A DNA stretch of 64,000 nucleotides, from NCBI GenBank assembly GCA_002314885.1, contig DCHT01000026.1, positions 19,934-83,933 on the forward strand, read 5' to 3'. Position numbers and translations under genes: made by a program. This stretch comes from Bacteroidales bacterium UBA1745 (GTDB lineage Bacteria > Bacteroidota > Bacteroidia > Bacteroidales > UBA932). Shown here piece after piece: positions 7,687-16,608 of the stretch (position 1 is its first letter; each line of letters opens with the position of its first letter). The notes beneath the pieces were generated by a model. It did no database searches and had not been told where the DNA came from. It saw nothing but the letters and a program-made list of their open reading frames with translations.

Positions 7687-8802
7687 ATGGCATCAAAAGT
7701 CTATTTTACCTCACTCCGTACCAGCCCGGGTTCCAACCTTCTACAGAAACTCGAGAGGATGGTGAAGCGCGCCGGCTTTGAAACTATAGATTTCAAGGAC
7801 AAATACGTGGCTATCAAGATCCATTTCGGTGAATATGGCAATATGGCGTATATACGTCCGAACTATGCGGCAGTGATCGTGAGGCTCATCAAGGAACTGG
7901 GCGGAAAGCCTTTCCTCACTGATGCCAATACCCTCTACACCGGCAGCCGCTCCAACGCTGTGGATCATCTCCACACTGCGATGGTCAATGGCTTCAACCC
8001 TATCGCCACGGGCTGTGACGTCATCATCGCCGATGGCCTCAGGGGCAAGGACGAGCGCATAGTCAAGGTGGACGGCGAATACTGTCCTGAGCCTAAGATC
8101 GGTGCAGCTATCGCAGAGGCGGACATCGTCATCAGTCTCAACCATTTCAAAGGCCACGAGCAGGCCGGATTCGGCGGTGCGCTCAAGAATCTCGGAATGG
8201 GCTCGGGCAGCGTTGCAGGCAAGCTTGATATGCATTCCACCGCTCAGCCAAGAATTGAGCTGGAGAAGTGCATCGGCTGCAGGATTTGCGAGAAGAACTG
8301 CAACCACGATGCAGTCCACGTAGTAGATAAGAAGGCTGTGATCGACTATGACAAGTGCGTGGGTTGCGGTCAGTGCGTGGCCCTCTGCAAGAGCGAGGCG
8401 GCCCTTCCGGGCAGCACTGAGAGCAGCGTGGTGCTCAACTGCAAGATTGCCGAATATGCGAAGGCTGTGCTCAAGGACAAGCCTAATTTCCACGTGTCAT
8501 TCATAATGAACGTCAGCCCTGAGTGCGACTGCTGGGGACACAATGACGCCGCTGTGGTTCCGGACCTCGGAATGGCCTGCAGCTTCGACCCTGTGGCCCT
8601 CGACCAGGCTTGTGCCGAGATCGTGAATGCCGCTCCGACCCTCCAGACCGACAACAGCCTCCACGACAAGGAGCACGCCCACGGTCATTGCGAGCACGAC
8701 AAGTTCCACCACCTTCATCCTGACACCGACTGGGAGTCCGGCCTGAAGTACGGTGAGAAGATTGGCATCGGAACTAGGACTTACGAACTGGTGAAGATGT
8801 AA
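7687..8802 (+). CDS. DUF362 protein with two [4Fe-4S] motifs and His-rich tail
   Basis: A 371-residue cytoplasmic protein. The N-terminal two thirds match the DUF362 fold (for example AIKIHFGEYGN, DANTLYTGSR, SLNHFKGHEQAGFGGALKN). Two ferredoxin-type clusters follow: CIGCRICEKNC and CVGCGQCVALC, each with the CxxCxxCxxxC spacing. The C-terminal segment is rich in His (HDKEHAHGHCEHD, then HHLHPD), which looks metal-binding and is not a standard part of the fold. The molecular role of DUF362 proteins is not established; electron transfer is inferred from the clusters. Its last 29 bases overlap the convergent hrpB gene. Confidence 0.9.
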   Translation: MASKVYFTSLRTSPGSNLLQKLERMVKRAGFETIDFKDKYVAIKIHFGEYGNMAYIRPNYAAVIVRLIKELGGKPFLTDANTLYTGSRSNAVDHLHTAMVNGFNPIATGCDVIIADGLRGKDERIVKVDGEYCPEPKIGAAIAEADIVISLNHFKGHEQAGFGGALKNLGMGSGSVAGKLDMHSTAQPRIELEKCIGCRICEKNCNHDAVHVVDKKAVIDYDKCVGCGQCVALCKSEAALPGSTESSVVLNCKIAEYAKAVLKDKPNFHVSFIMNVSPECDCWGHNDAAVVPDLGMACSFDPVALDQACAEIVNAAPTLQTDNSLHDKEHAHGHCEHDKFHHLHPDTDWESGLKYGEKIGIGTRTYELVKM

Positions 8803-11227
8803 TCGGATCCTCCGGCCAGGAGTGCTTGGGATAGCGGCGCTTCAATTCCTTCTTGACTTCGAAATAGGTACCGGTCCAGAAACTTCTGAGATCGCTGGTG
8901 AGCTGTACCGGCTTGAATCCCGGTGACAGCAGTTCCATCAATATCTGCTTCCTGCCGCCGTCTACGGTAGGGGTGTCCAAAAGACCGAAGCATTCCTGAA
9001 GTCGTACCCTCAGCACGGGTACTTCCGCGCCTGTGCGGTATTCCAGCCTGATGCGGCTGCCTGTCGGGACGACGATGTGTGTCGGGGCGACCTTCTCTAC
9101 CAGTTGCTGCTGCTCGTATGAGAGCAGGCCCCAGAGGGCGGTGCATAGGTCGATTTTCTTCAGTTCGGAGGTCGTAGTTGCCTTACCTATATATAATGGC
9201 AGCCATTCGGAGGCCCGACTGAGCACTGCTTCATCGGAGATATCTGGCAGTTCCGCTTCCGGATGCCAGGCGGCTGCAGTGGCAACTCTGCGCTGCAGAT
9301 TGCGGACATTGTCATTGAAATCGAGCATACTCAGGCCGTTCTTGACTGCGGCATCGCAGATGACCTGTGTGATGTCTTCGCGCTTTATGTCGCTGAGAGG
9401 TTTGGAGGCTATCAGCAGAGTGCCGATACGGCTTTCCCTGCGCGCTACGACGCAGCCGTTCTTGGAATCCCAGCCGACATTGTCCCTTGTCCTGGTAATT
9501 TCCTGCAGGTCCTCGGGAGCCAGCGGAGCGGCGAGGAAAATACGTCCATATCCGCCGGCCTTCGGACTCAGGCTTGCTACGGCCAGCCAGTCGCAGGAAC
9601 TGAGGGCGTCCGTCCTATCTATCATCGCGTTGTCGCCGCCGGCGAGCTGATAGCGTCCGTTGCCCTCTTCGCGTATCTTTGAGATGCGCTCCGGATAGGC
9701 GGCCGCCAGCAGGGCGCCCACCTGATAACTGTCGAAGGAGGCGTTGTCCTCCGTCGTTCTGGCTATGTTTCTGTACTGTTCGGCTATCTTGGATATGCGG
9801 CTCCATTGGCCGGCTTTATTCTGCCTCCTGGCACTTCTGAGGGCTTCTATCCTTGTGCAGATGTCCGCTCCGCAGTCTTCGCGTCTGGACATCGGATCCT
9901 TTTCTTCCAATATGGCCGCAATGTCCGCTGCCAGGGCCTTGTGTGCCGGATTTTCTGCCTGCAGCAGCATCCTCGCCATCCTCGGGTGGCAAGGCATCGA
10001 GGCCATTTTTCTGCCTTGGGCAGTGATGCGCCCGTTCTCGTCCAGCGCCCCTGACATCATCAGCAGATTCTCGGCCTGACGGACGTGGACGGCTGGCGGC
10101 GGAGTGATCCAAGGCAGGCTGTCTATGCTTCCTTCACCCCAGGCTGCGATATCCAGTACTGTTGAGGCCATATCGGCTTCCAATATCTCAGGAATGCGAT
10201 TTTCTGCCATTCTCAGTTCTGTTCCCACAGTCCACAGACGATAGCAGATTCCGGCTGCTACGCGTCCTGCGCGGCCACTTCTCTGATTGGCCATATCCAT
10301 ACTGATTCTGACCGTTTCGAGGTGGCTCAGGGCGTTCTGAGGATTGAATACCATCTTGCGGCAGAGGCCTGAATCCACGACTATGCGCACGCCTTCGATG
10401 GTGAGGGAGGTCTCGGCTACCGGGGTGGCCAGCACGACTTTTCTTTCGCCTGGGGCGCTCGGAGCAATGGCGGCCTTCTGTTCAGCCTGAGACAGCATTC
10501 CATAGAGCGGCATCACTGCGGTGCTGCCAAGAGTGCTGCCGAGGATTTCCTGACATTTGCGTATGTCGGCCTCGCCGGGCAGGAATGCGAGTATGTCTCC
10601 TTCGTGCTTCCGATGGGCCTCGCAGATTGTCCTGGCGACTGTTTCGGCTGCGTTTTCGGGACTGCAGTCTGTGTCGGCGTGTTGAATATCGATAGGGAAC
10701 AGACGTCCGTCCATTTCCATCAGACTGGCGTCGAGGGCCTTGCAGACCGAAGTCGCATCTATTGTGGCGGACATAATTATGAGCCTCAGGTCGGGGCGAA
10801 TGATGCTTCTGGACATCCTCGTGAGGGCCAGGGCCACGTCGCAGTTGAGGCTTCTTTCGTGGAATTCGTCGAAGATGACGGCGGCAACTCCGTCCAGGGT
10901 CGGATCATCTACCAGCATCCTGGTCAGAATGCCCTCCGTGATGACTTCCAGGCGGGTTTGAGCTGAAACTTTGCTTTCGAAGCGCATTCGGTATCCGACG
11001 GTCTGGCCGACTTTCTCGCCCAGCATCCAGGACATTCTCTCGGCAATCTGGCGGGCTGCGATTCTCCTTGGTTCAAGCATAAGTATCCTGCCGCCTTCGC
11101 TGCTCCACTGGCTCATTCCCTCCAGCAGGTCGAGAGGCAGCATAGTGGATTTGCCGGCTCCCGGAGGCGCCGTCACGACCAGACAGGGGTTCTCTGCCAG
11201 ATACTTATTTGCCAATTCGAATTTCAT
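8774..11227 (-). CDS. hrpB: ATP-dependent helicase HrpB
   Basis: About 817 residues, a DEAH-box RNA helicase-like protein of the HrpB family. Walker A is APPGAGKST (20-28), the Walker B variant is IFDEFHERSL, motif III is SAT in IIMSATID, and motif VI is QRSGRAGR. The helicase-associated HA2 region and the HrpB-specific C-terminal domain follow, giving the usual length of about 800. The biological role in Bacteroidota is not defined. I chose ATG 11227 (MKFELANKYL): a start six codons upstream overlaps the -7 element TAACTTTG (11240 to 11233) and is unlikely. The mRNA would be nearly leaderless. Confidence 0.95.
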   Translation of the reverse strand: MKFELANKYLAENPCLVVTAPPGAGKSTMLPLDLLEGMSQWSSEGGRILMLEPRRIAARQIAERMSWMLGEKVGQTVGYRMRFESKVSAQTRLEVITEGILTRMLVDDPTLDGVAAVIFDEFHERSLNCDVALALTRMSRSIIRPDLRLIIMSATIDATSVCKALDASLMEMDGRLFPIDIQHADTDCSPENAAETVARTICEAHRKHEGDILAFLPGEADIRKCQEILGSTLGSTAVMPLYGMLSQAEQKAAIAPSAPGERKVVLATPVAETSLTIEGVRIVVDSGLCRKMVFNPQNALSHLETVRISMDMANQRSGRAGRVAAGICYRLWTVGTELRMAENRIPEILEADMASTVLDIAAWGEGSIDSLPWITPPPAVHVRQAENLLMMSGALDENGRITAQGRKMASMPCHPRMARMLLQAENPAHKALAADIAAILEEKDPMSRREDCGADICTRIEALRSARRQNKAGQWSRISKIAEQYRNIARTTEDNASFDSYQVGALLAAAYPERISKIREEGNGRYQLAGGDNAMIDRTDALSSCDWLAVASLSPKAGGYGRIFLAAPLAPEDLQEITRTRDNVGWDSKNGCVVARRESRIGTLLIASKPLSDIKREDITQVICDAAVKNGLSMLDFNDNVRNLQRRVATAAAWHPEAELPDISDEAVLSRASEWLPLYIGKATTTSELKKIDLCTALWGLLSYEQQQLVEKVAPTHIVVPTGSRIRLEYRTGAEVPVLRVRLQECFGLLDTPTVDGGRKQILMELLSPGFKPVQLTSDLRSFWTGTYFEVKKELKRRYPKHSWPEDPITSSPVRKS

Positions 11228-11232
11228 TGGGG

Positions 11233-11259
11233 CAAAGTTAGGCAATATTCTTATCTTTG
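11233..11259. promoter_or_regulatory. Back-to-back -7 elements, hrpB (-) and amidohydrolase (+)
   Basis: Minus-strand TAACTTTG reads 11240 to 11233, five bases from the hrpB start codon. Plus-strand TATCTTTG lies at 11252-11259, 18 bases before the amidohydrolase start at 11278. Confidence 0.65.
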
Positions 11260-11277
11260 CGGGACATTGTTATAAAG

Positions 11278-12447
11278 ATGAGCATACTTATCAAAAACGT
11301 CCTCCTCGGGACGGCAAAGACCAACATCCTGATTGAAGGCAAGCGCTTCAAGGCTTTCGGAGTTCCTGCAGATACTCCTGCTGAAACGGTGCTGGAGGCC
11401 GATGGAAAGGCAATCCTGCCTGCGTTCTACAATACCCATAATCACGCCGCTATGTCCCTCCTGAGGGGCTATGCCGACGATATGAACCTCCAGAGCTGGC
11501 TTCAGGACTATATCTGGCCATACGAGGATACCCTGACTGCCGACGACATCGAGCGTGGAAGCCGCCTCGCCGTGGACGAGATGATACGCAGCGGCAGCGT
11601 CTTCTTCAACGATATGTACTTCGACATAGAGAGGACCATCGACGTCGTGGACAAGGCCGGCACCCGTGCCTGCATAGGCATAACTGTGATGGAGATGCAC
11701 TCCAAGGCAGTGGAGGAACAGAAGAGGGCCTTCGTGGAGCAGTGGCAGGATCCGACTGGAGGCCGCATCCAGCTTGCAATTGCTCCTCATGCCATATATA
11801 CCGTTGGTACTCAGAAACTTATCTCAAGTGCCGAATGGGCCCGCAAGGCGGGCGTAAAGCTCCATATCCACGTTTCAGAGACTGCGGAAGAGGTGCGCAA
11901 CTGCCTCAAGGAACACGGTACGACTCCGGTGCGTTACCTCGATTCCATAGGCTTCCTCGGACCTGACGTGGTGGCCGCACACTGCGTGCACCTCGACGAG
12001 GAAGAGTGGGATATTATGGCTGAGAGGGGAGTGACTGTGGCTCATTGTCCTTGCTCCAATATGAAGCTCGGCAGCGGCCGTTTCCCTTACGAACTGGCCA
12101 TCAAGTCCGGCGCCAGGATCACCCTTGCGACTGACGGATGCTCGTCCAACAACAACCTCGACCTGAGGGAGGAGATGAAGTTTGCGGCCCTGCTGGCAAA
12201 GTGCACGGGAGATCCTACTCTGCTGCCTGCCGAAATGGTGTTCGAATGGGCGACCAGGAACGGTGCAGAAGCCTTCGGAATCGATGCCGGCGTGATCGCG
12301 GAAGGCAAGGTCGCAGACTGCATACTCGTGGACCTTTCAGACCCTAGGATGACACCGAACCATCACCTCGTATCCAACTGGGTATACGCGGCTTCTTCAG
12401 GCTGTATCAGGACTGTGATCTGCGACGGAAAAATCGTCAGAAACTAA
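11278..12447 (+). CDS. Amidohydrolase, MTA/SAH deaminase-like
   Basis: About 389 residues, cytoplasmic metal-dependent deaminase of the amidohydrolase superfamily, similar to 5-methylthioadenosine/S-adenosylhomocysteine deaminases and related chlorohydrolases. Metal ligands appear in order: NTHNHAAMSLLRG (His54, His56), HIHVSET, AAHCVHL and the Asp in ATDGCSSNNNLD. Surrounding beta-strands give the composite N- and C-terminal urease-like domain (ILIEGKRF and ADCILVDLSD). The likely reaction is deamination of an adenosine derivative to an inosine derivative, but guanine or other purine substrates cannot be excluded. I chose ATG 11278; a TTG seven codons upstream lies in the promoter. The last 11 bases overlap the convergent kinase gene. 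Confidence 0.88.
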   Translation: MSILIKNVLLGTAKTNILIEGKRFKAFGVPADTPAETVLEADGKAILPAFYNTHNHAAMSLLRGYADDMNLQSWLQDYIWPYEDTLTADDIERGSRLAVDEMIRSGSVFFNDMYFDIERTIDVVDKAGTRACIGITVMEMHSKAVEEQKRAFVEQWQDPTGGRIQLAIAPHAIYTVGTQKLISSAEWARKAGVKLHIHVSETAEEVRNCLKEHGTTPVRYLDSIGFLGPDVVAAHCVHLDEEEWDIMAERGVTVAHCPCSNMKLGSGRFPYELAIKSGARITLATDGCSSNNNLDLREEMKFAALLAKCTGDPTLLPAEMVFEWATRNGAEAFGIDAGVIAEGKVADCILVDLSDPRMTPNHHLVSNWVYAASSGCIRTVICDGKIVRN

Positions 12448-13480
12448 GACTTTCAGCCAGTTTCCGGGCGGCTTCTTCAATGAGCGCGGAGGCTGTTTGA
12501 GGGACCATAGCTATATGTGGCGGCATATCCTCCGGGGTGGCCGCCATTATTGTTGAAAAGCCCATTTCCAGCAGTTCCGGACACGATTTTACTGACCCTG
12601 ACAAAAGTGCAGCCGGCACTCCTATGGCCTTTGAGCGGGCCAGTACTCCGGCCGGAGTCTTGCCCTTCGGAGTCTGGAAATCCGAGCAGCCTTCGCCCGT
12701 GATGACAAGGTCCGCATCGGTGGCTTCGGCGTCGAATCCCACGGCCTCCAGAACTATCTCTGCACCCGGCTTCAACTCTGCTCCGAAGAAAGCGAGAAGG
12801 GCTCCTCCCAGGCCTCCCGCTGCGCCTGCTCCGGGGATGTTGCGCACATCTTTCCCCGTCTTTTCAAAAATGACTTTGGCGTAGTCCGTAAGCCGCTTTT
12901 CGAGTATCTCGACATCCTCCGGGGATGCGCCTTTCTGAGGCCCGAAAACACGGCTGGCGCCCTCTGGTCCGATGTATGGGGTGTCGACGTCGCAGGCTAC
13001 TGTGAAACGGGCTTTGCAACCCAGGAGCCCGGGCGTTTCGACAAGGCCTCGGCCGCCGTCGTTGGTGGCACTTCCGCCGAGTCCGATTATGAAGTTCGTG
13101 CAGCCTCTGGAAAGGGCGTCCAGGATGAGTTCCCCAAGGCCTCGTGTACTGGCCTTGAGCGGATTTCTTTCAGACTCTTCCAGCAGTGTGAGCCCGCAGG
13201 CCGCGGCCGATTCTATCACTGCCAGGTCCCCGCAGATGCAATATTCCGCTTTGACCGGACGGCCCAGAGGGTCCTGTACGACTGCGCTGACCATATTCCC
13301 CCCAAGGCTCTCGCAGAGGGCTGAGACCGTGCCTTCGCCTCCGTCCGCAACAGGGATCCTGACTGTCTGGAGGGGCGTTTTCCCCTGCCATCCTGCCCTC
13401 AGGCCTCGCTCCATAGCAGAGGCGACTTCCCCTGCTGAGAGGCAGCCTTTGAAGGAATCCGGTGCGAGTACGATCTTCAT
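12437..13480 (-). CDS. Glycerate kinase (GarK/GlxK family)
   Basis: About 347 residues. Phosphorylates D-glycerate, using ATP, to 2- or 3-phosphoglycerate in the cytoplasm. The protein starts MKIVLAPDSFKGCLSA, the family's N-terminal signature, and contains PVADGGEGT, GLGGSATNDGG and the closing block with ITGEGCSDFQTPKGK (canonical TGEGxxDxQTxxGK). Length matches the family. The start at 13480 is chosen at this signature; its -7 element TATATTTG reads 13512 to 13505. The 2- versus 3-phosphoglycerate product cannot be read from sequence by eye. Confidence 0.94.
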   Translation of the reverse strand: MKIVLAPDSFKGCLSAGEVASAMERGLRAGWQGKTPLQTVRIPVADGGEGTVSALCESLGGNMVSAVVQDPLGRPVKAEYCICGDLAVIESAAACGLTLLEESERNPLKASTRGLGELILDALSRGCTNFIIGLGGSATNDGGRGLVETPGLLGCKARFTVACDVDTPYIGPEGASRVFGPQKGASPEDVEILEKRLTDYAKVIFEKTGKDVRNIPGAGAAGGLGGALLAFFGAELKPGAEIVLEAVGFDAEATDADLVITGEGCSDFQTPKGKTPAGVLARSKAIGVPAALLSGSVKSCPELLEMGFSTIMAATPEDMPPHIAMVPQTASALIEEAARKLAESLSF

Positions 13481-13504
13481 ATAAGTTGAAACGTTTTGCA
13501 AAGA

Positions 13505-13548
13505 CAAATATAATGAATTTGATTATTCGTCCAAAAAGCGTAAATTCG
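13505..13548. promoter_or_regulatory. Divergent promoters: glycerate kinase (-) and thrA operon (+)
   Basis: Minus strand: TATATTTG reads 13512 to 13505. Plus strand: -33 TTTG at 13518-13521, a 19-base spacer, then the -7-like TAAATTCG at 13541-13548, 30 bases before the thrA start. The 19-base spacing is the Bacteroidota consensus. No leader peptide or attenuator hairpin was seen in front of thrA. Confidence 0.6.
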
Positions 13549-13578
13549 CACCTTATTACAAGTAATAAATCCCCAGAT

Positions 13579-16017
13579 ATGAAGGTTCTTAAATTCGGAG
13601 GCACATCGGTTGGTTCGGTAGCTAGCCTCAGAAACGTAAAGAAGATTGTAGAAGGCTGCAACGAGCCTGTAGTGGTTGTGGTGTCCGCACTTGGCGGCAT
13701 CACTGACAAACTCCTCAAGACCGCGTCCCTCGCATCGTCGGGTGACAGCACCTACATCCAGTCTATGGAGGAAATCGTTGCCCGTCACCATCAGGTGGTC
13801 GAGGAACTCATTCCGGAAGGCGGTCAGCGCCAGAGGCTCATCGAGCGTATGGACGCAATGTTCGTGGAACTCAGGAGCATCTTCCACGGAGTTTCCCTCA
13901 TCAGGGACCTCTCTGAGAAGACCTCCAATACCATAGTAAGTTACGGCGAAAGGCTCTCCAGCGACATCTGCTCAGTCCTCATCGACGGTGCCGTGCTCCA
14001 CGACAGCCGCAATTTCGTGAAGACCGTGCGCAAGCAGGGCAAGAATCTCCTCGCGCAGGAGGAATCCTACCTCCTCATCGAGGCCGAGTTTGCTGAACTT
14101 GGCAGGAGCGAGCAGGTCTGCCTCATTCCGGGCTTCATTTCCCGTGATCTCCACAGCGGTGAGGTTACCAACCTCGGCCGTGGCGGTTCCGACTACACTG
14201 CCAGCATCGTGGCTGCGGCACTCGAGGCAAGGTGCCTGGAGATATGGACCGACGTGGACGGCTTTATGACTGCCGACCCAAGGATCATTTCCAATGCATA
14301 TACCATCGACACCCTGACCTATCACGAGGCTATGGAGCTCTGTAACTTCGGCGCCAAGGTCGTATATCCGCCTACAATCTATCCTGCCTGTGCCAAGGAC
14401 ATTCCTATCCTCATCAAGAATACTTTCCGCCCAGAGGTGAAGGGTACTGTCATCAGCAACAGCCAGCAGTCATCATCCAGGGCAATCAAGGGTATCTCAT
14501 CCATCAGCAACACCAGCATCATCACCATCGCCGGCCTTTCTATGGTCGGTGTGATCGGTGTGAACAAGAGAATCTTCTCCTGCCTCGCCGACAATGGCGT
14601 CAGCGTGTTCCTCGTGAGCCAGGCATCTTCCGAGAACAATACTTCCATAGGTGTGAAGGACGTCGACGGAGAACTGGCCTGCCAGGTGCTCAACGACGAG
14701 TTCGCAAAGGAGATCCAGACCGGCGCTATGTTCCCTATGAGCATACAGCGCAATCTGGCTACCATCGCAGTCGTAGGTGAGAATATGAAGAAGACTCCGG
14801 GCGTGTCCGGAAAGCTCTATGGAGCCCTCGGCCGCAACGGTATCAGTGTCATCGCGTGCGCACAGGGTGCGTCCGAGACCAATATTTCCTTCGTAGTGGA
14901 AGGCCTCTGGCTCCGCAAGGCCCTGAATGTCATCCACGACAACTTCTTCCTTTCCGAGTACCAGGAGATCAACCTCTTCCTCTGCGGCATCGGTACCGTG
15001 GGCGGCAGCCTCATCGAGCAGATCGCCAGCCAGCAGGAGACGCTCAAGAAGAGAAGGAACCTCAAGATCAACGTCGTCGGCATCGCCAACAGCCGTCACG
15101 CCATCTACGACCGCGCAGGTCTCAGCCTCGAGGGCTATGAGGAGCGCCTGAAGAACAGCGAGCCTAGCAACATCCAGAAATACAAGGAGGAGATCATCTC
15201 TATGAACATCTACAACTCCGTATTCGTGGACTGTACTGCCAGCAAGGATGTAGCCGATATCTACTATGACCTCCTCGACCACAACATCAACGTCGTTGCT
15301 GCCAACAAGATTGCGGCATCTTCCGACTATGACAACTACAAGCTTCTCAAGGCTACGGCCCAGAAGAGGGGAGTCAAGTATCTCTTCGAGACCAACGTGG
15401 GTGCCGGTCTTCCTATCATCAACACGATCAATTCCCTCCGCAACAGCGGCGACCACATCCTCAAGATCGAGGCCGTGCTCAGCGGAACCCTCAACTATAT
15501 CTTCAACACCATCAGCAAGGACATTCCGTTCAGCAAGACTGTCCAGATGGCCAAGGAAGAGGGCTATTCCGAGCCTGATCCACGTATCGACCTCTGCGGT
15601 ATGGACGTGGTCCGCAAGCTCGTCATCCTTTCCCGCGAGTCCGGCTACAAGATGAGCCAGGAGGACGTGGAGAAGCATCTCTTCGTGCCTGACGAGTTCT
15701 TTGCAGGCAGCCTGGAGGACTTCTGGAAGAACCTCCCTCAGCTCGATGCCGAGTTCGAGACCCGTCGCCAGAAGCTCGAGGCAGAGGGCAAGTGCTGGCG
15801 CTTCGTCGCAAAGCTCGAGGACGGCAAGGGCTCAGTGGAGCTCCGCGAGATCCCTCAGGGCCACTCCTTCTACAAGCTCGAAGGCAGCAACAACATCATC
15901 CTGCTTACCACTGACCGCTACCGCCAGTATCCTATGCTCATCCAGGGCTTCGGCGCAGGTGCAGCTGTGACAGCAGCCGGTGTATTCGGTGACATAATGA
16001 ACATAGCAAACGTATAA
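13579..16017 (+). CDS. thrA: Bifunctional aspartokinase / homoserine dehydrogenase
   Basis: About 812 residues. It catalyses the first and third steps of the aspartate pathway to threonine and methionine. The N-terminal kinase opens MKVLKFGGTSVG and includes NLGRGGSDYTAS; two ACT regulatory domains follow (around GVIGVNKRIFSCLADNGVSV and GVSGKLYGALGRNGISV); the C-terminal NAD(P)-dependent dehydrogenase begins near residue 464 with LFLCGIGTVGGSL and includes ANKIAASS, ETNVGAGLPIINT and SGTLNYIF. Length fits ThrA/MetL enzymes. The start was placed at the KFGGTS signature; an upstream extension lacks homology and spans the promoter. Its stop overlaps the next start (TAATG), and a same-strand gene run continues to 26729. 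Confidence 0.97.
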   Translation: MKVLKFGGTSVGSVASLRNVKKIVEGCNEPVVVVVSALGGITDKLLKTASLASSGDSTYIQSMEEIVARHHQVVEELIPEGGQRQRLIERMDAMFVELRSIFHGVSLIRDLSEKTSNTIVSYGERLSSDICSVLIDGAVLHDSRNFVKTVRKQGKNLLAQEESYLLIEAEFAELGRSEQVCLIPGFISRDLHSGEVTNLGRGGSDYTASIVAAALEARCLEIWTDVDGFMTADPRIISNAYTIDTLTYHEAMELCNFGAKVVYPPTIYPACAKDIPILIKNTFRPEVKGTVISNSQQSSSRAIKGISSISNTSIITIAGLSMVGVIGVNKRIFSCLADNGVSVFLVSQASSENNTSIGVKDVDGELACQVLNDEFAKEIQTGAMFPMSIQRNLATIAVVGENMKKTPGVSGKLYGALGRNGISVIACAQGASETNISFVVEGLWLRKALNVIHDNFFLSEYQEINLFLCGIGTVGGSLIEQIASQQETLKKRRNLKINVVGIANSRHAIYDRAGLSLEGYEERLKNSEPSNIQKYKEEIISMNIYNSVFVDCTASKDVADIYYDLLDHNINVVAANKIAASSDYDNYKLLKATAQKRGVKYLFETNVGAGLPIINTINSLRNSGDHILKIEAVLSGTLNYIFNTISKDIPFSKTVQMAKEEGYSEPDPRIDLCGMDVVRKLVILSRESGYKMSQEDVEKHLFVPDEFFAGSLEDFWKNLPQLDAEFETRRQKLEAEGKCWRFVAKLEDGKGSVELREIPQGHSFYKLEGSNNIILLTTDRYRQYPMLIQGFGAGAAVTAAGVFGDIMNIANV

Positions 16018-16607
16018 TGGCAATCGCACTCAATCTCAGGGAAACTGAGACCAACCTCTTCTGCGCCAGCAAATGGTGGGGCGACCCTGATATGCCGTCC
16101 GAGATGGAGTATCCTTCCTGCGAAGGCTACCCTATGACCTTCATCTGCCAGATCAACTGCGAGTATCTCGAGAAATACGATCCGGAAGGCCTGCTGCCTC
16201 ACACCGGAATGCTCTATTTCTTCGGCGCCATCGACGAACTGCTCGGCTACGAGTCTCCTGTCAAGTGTCCGAAAGGCGAATGGCCTAAGAATCAGATAAG
16301 GGTCAAGTACGCCAAGGACATCAACTTCGAGACCTTCCAGACCGTGTCTATGGTCGGCGAGGATGGTGAAGCCGTGGCAGACGCTCCATACGAGATCGTG
16401 TTCTCCAACTGCGAGGACGACGATCCTGGTCTGAGGCTGCTCGGCAGCGTCCCTGCGGCAGTGGCGGACGAATATAAGAACAAGGACCACGTCTGCGTCC
16501 TTCAGCTTTCATTCGGAAGCGAGGAGGGACAGAGACTCTGTTTCTCGATGAGCCGTTCCGACCTCGGTTTCGGCAACTGGAAGAAATGCGTCGCAACTTT
16601 GGCTTAG
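16017..16607 (+). CDS. DUF1963 (YwqG-like) protein
   Basis: A 196-residue cytoplasmic protein resembling the DUF1963/YwqG family: an N-terminal SKWWGDPDMP (family pattern 'sKfGG.P'), then MTFICQINCEYL ('l.Fl.Qi') and GMLYFFGAIDE ('GmLyfF'). It is shorter than typical YwqG proteins. No signal peptide or catalytic motif is evident and the function of the family is unknown. The ATG overlaps the thrA stop by one base, indicating translational coupling, and the next gene begins two bases after its stop. Confidence 0.7.
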   Translation: MAIALNLRETETNLFCASKWWGDPDMPSEMEYPSCEGYPMTFICQINCEYLEKYDPEGLLPHTGMLYFFGAIDELLGYESPVKCPKGEWPKNQIRVKYAKDINFETFQTVSMVGEDGEAVADAPYEIVFSNCEDDDPGLRLLGSVPAAVADEYKNKDHVCVLQLSFGSEEGQRLCFSMSRSDLGFGNWKKCVATLA

Positions 16608-16608
16608 T

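Noticed and set aside
14497..15678. 393-codon minus-strand frame inside thrA
   Set aside because: Same cause: C-ending codons on the sense strand remove stops in one antisense frame. thrA motifs are continuous across it.
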